From positions 1 through 5,532 of the forward strand of contig JALOTI010000158.1 of the NCBI GenBank assembly GCA_025457985.1: a stretch of DNA of 5,532 nt. Reading direction: 5' to 3'. A program made the translations under genes and the position numbers. Positions within the stretch are counted from its first letter, which is position 1; every line of letters begins with the position of its first letter. This DNA comes from Leptospira sp. Its GTDB lineage: Bacteria > Spirochaetota > Leptospiria > Leptospirales > Leptospiraceae. This document shows positions 1 to 5,199 of this stretch, in pieces. The notes beneath the pieces were generated by a model. The model did not search any database. It had not been told where the DNA came from and saw nothing but the letters and a program-made list of their open reading frames with translations.

Positions 1-345
1 GGATACTATCATACTCTTTATATTAATTTCTATCATCTAGGTTTTGAATTTGCCGTAGAAGACTATGGAGTTAAGGACAACAAACGAGTGTTTGCAGCAG
101 CGTATATACCGCTTGGATCTTCGTTTTTGATAAGTTTTTACTACACAAAAAAAGGCTTTGGATCCCAAGGTGAAGCTTTTAAATTAGACAATAATACACA
201 GGCGGCTGCCGAAATTTCAAAATCCTTTGGCCCTTTAGTATTACGACTACAGAATTATCGAAAATACTATCTTGATGCGAGTGAAAAATCGTTTTTATCT
301 ATTGATGAAGTTCGATTTTTAATTTCGGGCGGATTCAGTTTTTAA
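1..345 (+). CDS. C-terminal part of a probable outer-membrane beta-barrel protein (5' end outside window)
   Basis: The reading frame is open from base 1 to a TAA at 343-345, giving the last 114 residues of a longer protein. The visible part has short stretches of alternating polar and hydrophobic/aromatic residues separated by charged turns (for example a strand around YHTLYINFYHLGFEFAVE, then YIPLGSSFLISFYYTKK). It ends in ...RFLISGGFSF. A terminal Phe closing an amphipathic strand is the usual C-terminal signal recognised by the BAM machinery. I infer an outer-membrane barrel from this pattern and cannot name a family. A GTG at 88 would give a short 85-residue protein, but the frame continues upstream without a stop, so I read it as an internal Val codon. 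The last 27 bases overlap the 3' end of rsmE on the opposite strand. Confidence 0.6.
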   Translation, partial: GYYHTLYINFYHLGFEFAVEDYGVKDNKRVFAAAYIPLGSSFLISFYYTKKGFGSQGEAFKLDNNTQAAAEISKSFGPLVLRLQNYRKYYLDASEKSFLSIDEVRFLISGGFSF

Positions 346-1044
346 AATCAATACTTCGTGCAGAAGTGTGGAATAAGCATATTCTGTTCTTAAATTGACC
401 TTTGAAAGAGAAATGAGAGGAATGTTTCTTTCTTTGAAACTTTCATAATCTTTTTCTTTCCAACCCGATTCTGGACCGAATAGAAAGATATGTTTTTCTT
501 CTGAAAGAAAGTTTCTAGTTCGGATGTTTTCGCCATTTCGGTCCATGGCAAATAGATTACCTGAATCGGAAAATTTCGATAACCAATCAGTTCGTCTTTC
601 AATCTCTATCTTGGGCAAACGGAAATTACCAGATTGCATCATTCCCTCATACAAATATCTGAATGACTCGTTTTGGTTATAAACAGGGGAGGTGAGATAT
701 TCTTTAGATTTTCCGTCTGGTATCCAAAACAATGAATCTACTCCATAACACCCAGCTAAATGTAAGATTTTTTTACCTGTTTGAGGCCTAGGTAGGATAC
801 AAACTGTTGTTATGTTGGGGGTGAAATCAGGATAGGAAATCGAACTTTCTAATTTAATTACTGTTTCACTCTGGTTCTGGAAATCAATTCTACCTAAAAA
901 ATGTCCCTGATTTAGAAGAATGAGTTTGATTGAATCGCCGATTCCTTTTTTTAGAATCGATTGGATATGACTATGCCTTTCGTTTCGCAGCGAGAAGGCA
1001 GATTCGCCGGTTTGATCTTCTGGTACAATTAAAATCCAATTCAA
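319..1044 (-). CDS. rsmE: 16S rRNA (uracil(1498)-N3)-methyltransferase RsmE
   Basis: This 241-residue protein has the length and the C-terminal SPOUT-knot signatures of RsmE, which uses S-adenosylmethionine to methylate U1498 of 16S rRNA in the small ribosomal subunit. The GPESGW motif at residues 190-195 matches the family GPEGGF SAM-binding loop. LSKVNLRTEYA (213-223) matches the canonical LGxRILRTETA knot motif. The N-terminal part resembles the PUA-like RNA-binding domain, with HSHI around 24-27 at the usual conserved His position. The middle (residues 90-150) is divergent: GCYGVDSLFWIP replaces the common TELGV segment. The start is TTG at 1044-1042 and overlaps the upstream TGA by 4 bases (TTGA), so translational coupling is likely; no clear Shine-Dalgarno is seen. 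It is the last gene of the minus-strand unit. Its end runs 27 bases into the convergent outer-membrane protein gene. Confidence 0.9.
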   Translation of the reverse strand: MNWILIVPEDQTGESAFSLRNERHSHIQSILKKGIGDSIKLILLNQGHFLGRIDFQNQSETVIKLESSISYPDFTPNITTVCILPRPQTGKKILHLAGCYGVDSLFWIPDGKSKEYLTSPVYNQNESFRYLYEGMMQSGNFRLPKIEIERRTDWLSKFSDSGNLFAMDRNGENIRTRNFLSEEKHIFLFGPESGWKEKDYESFKERNIPLISLSKVNLRTEYAYSTLLHEVLILKTESARN

Positions 1045-1538
1045 ATTTCAAAACTTGGTGGAGAGGATTTTCTTTCAGGATTGGAATCTGGACTTTCTTC
1101 CAATCTCTCAGTTTCGCCATTGAAGGGCTCTTCGCTTCCATCGGGGCTTTTTTCAGTTTCTAAGGAAGGAGAGGAAGACTGGACGTTTGTTGGTTTTTCC
1201 AAATCCGACCTAGAAAAACTCCAAATGTACAAAAATAAAACTGTAAAAAGGAAAACCGGAACCCACTGGATTTTTTGGCTGTCAGAGCTTTTTTTTGATT
1301 TTATATAATCAATCGGAGCGTACAAAATGTCCGCACACAATTGTAAATATGATTTTAAACTTGGTCGGAAGGGGAGGTTGTGTCCTACTTCTTCGTGTCG
1401 GAAACTGCTAGGATCTTCGTCGGTTGGGGAGAATTGGAATCTATGGGAACAAATGGGGCATTGAACAAGAATGGTTCCCTGAGTTGCAGGGAACCTTAAC
1501 ATCGAACTACAATTTGGACATGATTTTAAAAAGTTCAA
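1041..1538 (-). CDS. Zinc-ribbon protein with a single transmembrane segment (MJ0042-like)
   Basis: This 165-residue protein of unknown function opens with a zinc ribbon: CPNC at residues 7-10 and CPIC at 27-30, with the SSMLRFPA spacing typical of MJ0042-type zinc-finger domains. A polar linker follows, then one hydrophobic segment at about residues 92-108 (WVPVFLFTVLFLYIW). The last ~55 residues are a Ser/Pro/Glu-rich tail, probably disordered. The expected topology is a cytoplasmic zinc ribbon with the tail in the periplasm, by analogy with other MJ0042 membrane proteins. The start is TTG at 1538-1536. It is the only usable start, because an in-frame TAA (the stop of the upstream gene) lies four codons before it and no ATG or GTG occurs before the first Cys. 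The 12-base gap to the FcpA-like gene and the 4-base overlap with rsmE indicate co-transcription. Nothing in it points to a catalytic role; it could be a regulator or a scaffold. Confidence 0.75.
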   Translation of the reverse strand: MNFLKSCPNCSSMLRFPATQGTILVQCPICSHRFQFSPTDEDPSSFRHEEVGHNLPFRPSLKSYLQLCADILYAPIDYIKSKKSSDSQKIQWVPVFLFTVLFLYIWSFSRSDLEKPTNVQSSSPSLETEKSPDGSEEPFNGETERLEESPDSNPERKSSPPSFEI

Positions 1539-1550
1539 TTCAAAACTTTT

Positions 1551-2381
1551 TTAATACTTAAGTGATCCTTTGAGTGCCTCAACATTCTTTTTATAATGTT
1601 TGTTTGAGTCACGGTCATTGTAATCAAAGATTTTCGTAAAGAGTTTATCAAAATAGTCTACGTTTTTGAAGTAGTATTGCTTTTTGAAATTGTTTCGTAT
1701 TGGGTTTGTTTTTGTGTTTTCAACATTCGACAAAATATACTTTCCAACACCTTTTTCGGAAGGAGTTTCAGGAGCTCCCCATAAAGGATAGTCATCGTGT
1801 TGGTAAAAGAGTTCGATTTTATCGTTGTGAGCAGGTTCACCATTAGGAGCGTTATCTGTTACAACCGAGATGATTTTGTCTTCTATCACAAAATTGTTTT
1901 GATACACAAACGTTCTAATTTTTGCTAGGTTACGTGGTTGTTCTTTTCTTGGATCTGGGTCAGCATTGTTTTGACCTTCAAAGAAGAGTTCCATTTTTTT
2001 ATACTTAGCACCTAAGTTATAACGACTCTTACCGTCTTCGGAACCGACAAAATCAAATACCTCAAGGTGGAGGCATGTATTATCAGGAGCTTCCTGCTTT
2101 ACACTTGCTTCGCATCGTTCCCCATCGGCACTTGGCTTTCCTTTGTAAAGGACAGTTTTATGTGGGAGAGTTCGCACTTTCATTTTGAAGAGAACTGTGT
2201 GGAGGCGTAGCCTTTTGTTCACTTCCGAAATATTGTCATCTAATTCTTTTTCTGTTTCGGCTATAGACTTTCCTGCTTGCGAAGGGTCTATTCCCGCTTG
2301 TCCTTGTGAATCTGTTGCTCCGGTTTGAGCAAATAGCGCAAGGTTGAACGCCAACAAGGGAAGGATCAATTTAAGTTTCAT
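1551..2381 (-). CDS. fcpA: Flagellar coiling/sheath protein, FcpA-type (secreted, periplasmic)
   Basis: This 276-residue protein has a Sec signal peptide: MKLK, a hydrophobic core at residues 5-17, and probable cleavage after LFA at residue 18. I recognise the mature part as the Leptospira flagellar coiling protein type from its [16 protein letters not shown] region (69-84), [14 protein letters not shown] (186-199) and [15 protein letters not shown] (244-258). FcpA coats the periplasmic flagellar filament and gives it its supercoiled shape, which translational motility requires. The only two cysteines, C90 and C103, could form a disulfide in the periplasm. An ATG start at 2381 is supported by AGGAAG about 8 bases upstream. 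It is the first gene of the unit with the zinc-ribbon protein and rsmE, after a 122-base leader region. The recognition is from memory. The paralogous sheath proteins (FcpB, or another Fcp-like protein) are the main alternative, and the mature part (about 258 residues) is rather short for FcpA as I recall it. Confidence 0.62.
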   Translation of the reverse strand: MKLKLILPLLAFNLALFAQTGATDSQGQAGIDPSQAGKSIAETEKELDDNISEVNKRLRLHTVLFKMKVRTLPHKTVLYKGKPSADGERCEASVKQEAPDNTCLHLEVFDFVGSEDGKSRYNLGAKYKKMELFFEGQNNADPDPRKEQPRNLAKIRTFVYQNNFVIEDKIISVVTDNAPNGEPAHNDKIELFYQHDDYPLWGAPETPSEKGVGKYILSNVENTKTNPIRNNFKKQYYFKNVDYFDKLFTKIFDYNDRDSNKHYKKNVEALKGSLKY

Positions 2382-2458
2382 GTCCGAATCTTCCTAATAT
2401 AGTTAAATTGAGGATAACCCGAAACGCACTCGTGGCGTAAAGGACTATCCTGTGAAAA

Positions 2459-2466
2459 ATATCGGC
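2459..2466 (-). promoter_or_regulatory. Possible sigma28 (FliA-type) -10 element upstream of the FcpA-like gene
   Basis: The minus strand reads GCCGATAT, 7 of 8 matches to the flagellar sigma28 -10 consensus GCCGATAA. At the usual 11-base spacing the -35 octamer is TCATTCTT (2485-2478), only 4 of 8 matches to TAAAGTTT. Transcription would begin near 2452, giving a leader of about 70 bases before the ATG at 2381. A sigma70-like TATATT also lies about 16 bases before the ATG, but its -35 is poor. A sigma28 promoter would fit a late filament-associated gene; the weak -35 keeps this tentative. Confidence 0.35.
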
Positions 2467-2486
2467 ATTTCCCAAATAAGAATGAA

Positions 2487-2514
2487 GGAAACCTGAAATG
2501 TTTTTAAGGTTTCC
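2487..2514 (-). terminator. Hairpin at the 3' end of the AAA+ ATPase gene, possible terminator
   Basis: A perfect 8-bp inverted repeat (GGAAACCT / AGGTTTCC, 12-base loop) lies across the ATPase stop codon. Read on the minus strand it is followed by TTCATTCTTATTT, which is T-rich but interrupted. It could be a weak intrinsic terminator between the ATPase and the FcpA-like gene. The G+C-poor stem and imperfect tail make partial read-through likely. Confidence 0.4.
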
Positions 2515-3757
2515 AACGAAATTCTGGAAGAGATTCCAAATAAAATGCAAAACCGGGAATACCAACTTCGGTTTCTTTCCCCAATCTTGCTGTAATCCAG
2601 CGCCTTTCCACATAGTCACAAAAATCGCGTAGGTTACGACCGGAGGCACCAGGAAGTCTTTCTGCGATTTGTTTCCTCTCATTCCAAGGCAAATGCTTCG
2701 CATATCCTTCCAAAATTTGGGCGCGTTCTTCTTCCGAGGGAAGAGGGAAGTAAATTTTTCGATCAAATCGAGAGAGAAGGGCTTTATCCAAATCCTCTCG
2801 CCGATTGGTCGCTCCGATCGTAATCGTTCCTCCTCTACCGGCAAATCCATCCAATTTCCGAAGAAGAACTCCTAATACATTCCTAGTTGCCTCAAACATT
2901 CCATCATCGCGCGAGGTCGCAAGGGAATCAATTTCATCTAAAAACAGCATCGCCTGGGGAAACAGTGACACGGCATCGAAGACCATTGCGAGGTTTTGCG
3001 AAGATTCTCCATAATACTTGCTCAATATCGATTCGATCGGTACGTATACCATAGGTATTTGGCAGAGGTGGCTTGCAATTTTTGCCATCGTTGTCTTTCC
3101 GACCCCAGGTTCTCCTTCTAAGAGGACAGCGCGGGGAAGGATATTTGTTGGTTTGAGCCTCGTAAATTTCGTAATTTCAAAAAACGGTTCTGGGTTGCGG
3201 AGTGGGAAAACCAAACTCTCTAAAATTTGAGATTTTACAGACTCATAGCCAAATACCGAGCCAAAATCCAAGACATTGCCTTTTGCTTCTTCGATATGGG
3301 GGTCGTAAACTTCCGCTCCCAATTTGGTTAGGATCCCTCTCGGATCCTTCTTGGTTTCGGATTTATTTTGGGAAAAAAAACGAACTAGAGATATCAGTGC
3401 CTGGATTTCTTTGAAGTTGTATTCCCCTCGTTTGGAAAACTCGATTTTTAAATCTGATTTATACAAAAATCGAATCCGAAGCCTACTCGATAGATTCTTT
3501 TCTGGCTCAAAGAGATTGTCACTCAAGGTCTGAAGGCTTAGGTAACCTTCCTCAACTGTGTAGACTCGAAAGTTTTCGATGTAGTTTTTGATGATACCGA
3601 TTGCATCCAATATCTCTCCTTTTGACGAAGAGATTGTTTTGTAACGAAAATTGGTTTCTTCCTTTTCAATCCCAAATTGGTATTCTTCGTTTGGAATTTC
3701 CTTTTCCAGCAATTCTTTCGCTTTAAAAAAATCCAGAGTTACAATAGGTTGGGACAT
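2504..3757 (-). CDS. AAA+ ATPase with a classical AAA module and an unrecognised N-terminal domain
   Basis: Starting at the ATG at 3757 the protein has 417 residues. The first ~150 match no domain I know. A classical AAA module follows: Walker A GEPGVGKTT (215-223), a pore-loop-like KYYGES (247-252), Walker B FLDEID (272-277), sensor 1 GATN (315-318), and two arginine-finger positions in SRFDRKI (R330, R333) as in p97 and FtsH. A C-terminal lid carries GASGRNL. All nucleotide-handling residues are present, so it should be an active oligomeric ATPase, most like the katanin/spastin/p97 unfoldase group; it has no protease domain. The frame stays open upstream to 3880, but that longer form would overlap divergent fliN and its extra 41 residues are highly basic, so I prefer 3757. 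Neither this ATG nor the in-frame GTG at 3763 has a well-placed Shine-Dalgarno. It is divergent from fliN and upstream of the FcpA-like gene. The substrate is unknown. Confidence 0.8.
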   Translation of the reverse strand: MSQPIVTLDFFKAKELLEKEIPNEEYQFGIEKEETNFRYKTISSSKGEILDAIGIIKNYIENFRVYTVEEGYLSLQTLSDNLFEPEKNLSSRLRIRFLYKSDLKIEFSKRGEYNFKEIQALISLVRFFSQNKSETKKDPRGILTKLGAEVYDPHIEEAKGNVLDFGSVFGYESVKSQILESLVFPLRNPEPFFEITKFTRLKPTNILPRAVLLEGEPGVGKTTMAKIASHLCQIPMVYVPIESILSKYYGESSQNLAMVFDAVSLFPQAMLFLDEIDSLATSRDDGMFEATRNVLGVLLRKLDGFAGRGGTITIGATNRREDLDKALLSRFDRKIYFPLPSEEERAQILEGYAKHLPWNERKQIAERLPGASGRNLRDFCDYVERRWITARLGKETEVGIPGFAFYLESLPEFRWKP

Positions 3758-3840
3758 AAACACAAATTCTGGATCTTTCCTTTTTTTTTCAAGGAAGGAA
3801 TTTTGATTCCTCCGACGAATAAAGAAAAGAGGTTTTACGT
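3758..3840. promoter_or_regulatory. Divergent intergenic region between the AAA+ ATPase and fliN
   Basis: Only 83 bases separate the two start codons, so any promoters for both genes sit here or inside the flanking coding sequence. The region holds a run of nine T (3781-3789), a small inverted repeat AGGAAT-TTTG-ATTCCT (3796-3811), and the fliN Shine-Dalgarno AAGAGG (3827-3832) 8 bases before its ATG. I see no convincing -35/-10 pair for either direction. The inverted repeat could be an operator, but this is speculative. Confidence 0.5.
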
Positions 3841-4356
3841 ATGGGCGAGGGTTCCCTTTCACAAGAAGACATAGACGCACTCTTAGGCGGTGGCGGTTTT
3901 GGTGGTGGCTCTAGCTCATCGGGCGGTGGAGGTGGTGGACTCGAAGACCTCGATGCCCTAGTAGGTGGTGCGGGTGGTGGAGACGATGGACCTTCCTTTG
4001 CGGACATAGCAGCAGCTTTAGGACCTAGTTCTACACCGGCGCCAGCAAAATCTGCGTCCAAACCTCAGTCTGGTGGCCCTTCCAATAATACTGCCAATCT
4101 AAACTTGCTTTTAGATGTGACTCTCCAGCTCACAATTGAGTTAGGAAGAACGACAATGTTCATTAAAGACGTTCTCCAATTGACAGAAGGAACTGTGGTC
4201 GAACTAGACAAAAATGTCGGAGAAGAATTGGATATTTTGGCCAATGGGAAGCTCGTAGGTAGAGGAAAGTTGATCGTTTTGGATGACTACTATGGAATTC
4301 AAATAACTCAAATTGTTGATCCTATGGAAAGACTAGGTGGTCCTGCATTCTTATAA
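3841..4356 (+). CDS. fliN: Flagellar motor switch protein FliN with an extended glycine-rich N-terminus
   Basis: FliN is part of the cytoplasmic C-ring that sets rotation direction and docks the export apparatus. The C-terminal SpoA domain (about residues 86-165) is clear: LLLDVTLQLTIELGRTTM, then GTVVELDKNVGEELDILANG, LVGRGKLIVLDDYYGIQIT and the terminal DPMERL. At 171 residues it is longer than the minimal ~100-140-residue FliN because of an 80-residue Gly/Ser/Pro-rich leader. That leader begins with LSQEDIDALLGG (residues 6-17), the motif that opens FliM and FliY and binds phosphorylated CheY in FliM. Two degenerate copies of the motif follow. The ATG start has AAGAGG 8 bases upstream. The gene lies apart from fliM/fliP-type flagellar genes in this window, so it may be a second FliN copy; this cannot be settled from the window. 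A lipoprotein gene follows after 45 bases. Confidence 0.92.
   Translation: MGEGSLSQEDIDALLGGGGFGGGSSSSGGGGGGLEDLDALVGGAGGGDDGPSFADIAAALGPSSTPAPAKSASKPQSGGPSNNTANLNLLLDVTLQLTIELGRTTMFIKDVLQLTEGTVVELDKNVGEELDILANGKLVGRGKLIVLDDYYGIQITQIVDPMERLGGPAFL
3856..4023 (+). repeat. Three imperfect copies of a DIDALLG-type motif in the FliN leader
   Basis: Aligned copies are SQEDIDALLG (residues 7-16), GLEDLDALVG (33-42) and SFADIAAALG (52-61). They are separated by glycine/serine-rich linkers, with the aligned central Asp residues 26 and then 19 residues apart. The first copy is the recognised FliM/FliY N-terminal peptide; the second keeps the acidic and hydrophobic pattern; the third loses the second Asp. 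Confidence 0.6.
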
Positions 4357-4401
4357 AGAAAACAGTTGCCTTGGAGTCTTCGGTATTTGTATGCTCCGAA
4401 C

Positions 4402-5082
4402 ATGCTTCGAAAACTGATTTTCCTTTTTCTTACTTTGTTTTTAGTGCAGTGTGAAAAAACGCTTCCATTGCCTTTTGGTGCTGAAATGCGAAAAATTCCT
4501 GTGGACTCTGCCTCCAACGGAAAGATTGACTCCATGGGATATTACATCCCCGAATCAGACAACTATCGAATACTCTATATCGAGATTGATAAAGATGGGA
4601 ATGGTTCTTCTGATGAATTCATATGGCAAGGTGTGGCTACAGTTCAAGACCCCAAATCTCCCGTTAAAAACATGCAAAAAGTCCACGAACAAGTGGATGA
4701 AAACAATGATGGAAAAATAGATTTAATTCGGTGGTTGCTTCCCAATGAAATCATTGCAATGGTTCAAAAAGATTCAGATAGAGATGGATATTTTGAAACA
4801 GTTCTTTATTACAATCTCAAGAAGAAAGTCGTGAGACGTGAGTTAGATCCAAATAAAAAAGGCAAACCTTCCATTTTTATATTCTTTGACCGTGCGGAAA
4901 TCGATTCTGATGAGGATGGGTATCCAGATCTCGTGGTATTTGGAAAGTCAGAATTGGAATTAGAAGAAAAAGCAGTCAACAAAAGAGAAACAAAACCGCT
5001 TAAGAAAGAAGACTCATTCCTTTTAAATCCTTCAAAACTTCCCCAAACAGAAAGACCTTTGCTTGGTTCAGGGATGATTTAG
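4402..5082 (+). CDS. Putative lipoprotein with DxDxDG (EF-hand-like loop) repeats
   Basis: This 226-residue protein has a type II signal peptide: MLRK, a hydrophobic core LIFLFLTLF, then lipobox LVQC with Cys17 as the likely lipidated residue, a form acceptable under relaxed spirochaete lipobox rules. The mature part has five acidic loops of the form DxDxDGxxD at residues 35-43, 63-71, 99-107, 124-132 and 168-176, plus a degenerate one at 149-157. Each is followed by a short hydrophobic/aromatic strand such as EFIW, LIRWLL or LVVF. Such loops commonly bind calcium in extracytoplasmic proteins; binding here is inferred. The C-terminal ~45 residues are Lys/Glu-rich without repeats. I chose the ATG at 4402 because it gives a clean signal peptide, but it lacks a Shine-Dalgarno. 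An in-frame TTG at 4387, 11 bases after GGAG (4372-4375), is an alternative that adds five residues. The gene is 45 bases behind fliN with no terminator between, so co-transcription is likely. I recognise no named family. Confidence 0.78.
   Translation: MLRKLIFLFLTLFLVQCEKTLPLPFGAEMRKIPVDSASNGKIDSMGYYIPESDNYRILYIEIDKDGNGSSDEFIWQGVATVQDPKSPVKNMQKVHEQVDENNDGKIDLIRWLLPNEIIAMVQKDSDRDGYFETVLYYNLKKKVVRRELDPNKKGKPSIFIFFDRAEIDSDEDGYPDLVVFGKSELELEEKAVNKRETKPLKKEDSFLLNPSKLPQTERPLLGSGMI
4504..4929 (+). repeat. Array of five to six DxDxDG-type loops within the lipoprotein
   Basis: The loops are DSASNGKID, DKDGNGSSD, DENNDGKID, DSDRDGYFE, a degenerate DPNKKGKPS, and DSDEDGYPD. Successive loop starts are 28, 36, 25, 25 and 19 residues apart. 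The best matches to a canonical calcium loop are the fourth and the last. The unit is loop plus beta-strand, which suggests a repetitive beta structure rather than helix-loop-helix EF-hands. Confidence 0.65.
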
Positions 5083-5110
5083 CTTAGATAAGAAAATTTT
5101 TAATTTAAGA

Positions 5111-5151
5111 TTCGTTTGGTGGCGAGAATTCCTCTCAACCAACCAAACGAG
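5111..5151. other. Two-part hairpin in the convergent intergenic region
   Basis: TCGTTTGGT (5112-5120) pairs perfectly with ACCAAACGA (5142-5150), and an inner GAGA/TCTC stem (5124-5127 with 5133-5136) closes a 5-base loop. On the plus strand no T-run follows. On the minus strand the stem is followed by an A/T-rich stretch (ATCTTAAATT), so it may help terminate the SPFH transcript. It could also be a structured 3'-UTR element of the lipoprotein mRNA. Confidence 0.5.
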
Positions 5152-5153
5152 TG

Positions 5154-5199
5154 AAAGAGACTACAACATCAAACGAATTTGGTTGTAGTCTTTTTTTTT
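5154..5199 (+). terminator. Strong rho-independent terminator, probably bidirectional
   Basis: AGACTACAAC (5158-5167) pairs with GTTGTAGTCT (5182-5191) in a perfect 10-bp stem with a 14-base loop, followed by a run of nine T (5191-5199). It should end the fliN-lipoprotein transcript about 75-115 bases after the lipoprotein stop. The AAAGAG on the left side gives a TCTCTTTC tail on the minus strand, so it can also serve the convergent SPFH gene, whose TAA sits at 5200-5198 right beside it. Confidence 0.88.

Noticed and set aside
353..367. Small hairpin ACTTC-GTGCA-GAAGT just after the barrel-protein stop, as a terminator
   Set aside because: The stem is only 5 bp, no T-run follows, and it lies within rsmE coding sequence on the other strand.
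2371..2850. Open frame of 159 codons overlapping the 3' half of the ATPase gene on the same strand
   Set aside because: It lies in another frame within the clear AAA module (sensor 1 and arginine-finger region) and its translation resembles no known protein.
3787..3792. TTGAAA on the minus strand as a -35 for the ATPase gene
   Set aside because: At 17 bases spacing the -10 position reads GAATTT, a poor match, and it would leave almost no leader before the ATG.
3758..3880. Longer ATPase N-terminus starting at 3880 (41 extra residues)
   Set aside because: It would overlap the divergent fliN start by 40 bases. The added residues are basic and low in complexity because they are the reverse complement of the fliN leader and intergenic DNA.
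3789..4061. Pro/Ser-rich open frame antisense to the fliN leader
   Set aside because: It is the reverse complement of the glycine-rich GGT/GGC codons of fliN, which read as Pro and Ala antisense. It has no Shine-Dalgarno and no family likeness.
4366..4401. TTG at 4366 as the lipoprotein start
   Set aside because: It adds 12 residues before the signal peptide and puts the start only 9 bases after the fliN stop without a good Shine-Dalgarno; the ATG at 4402 gives a normal type II signal peptide.
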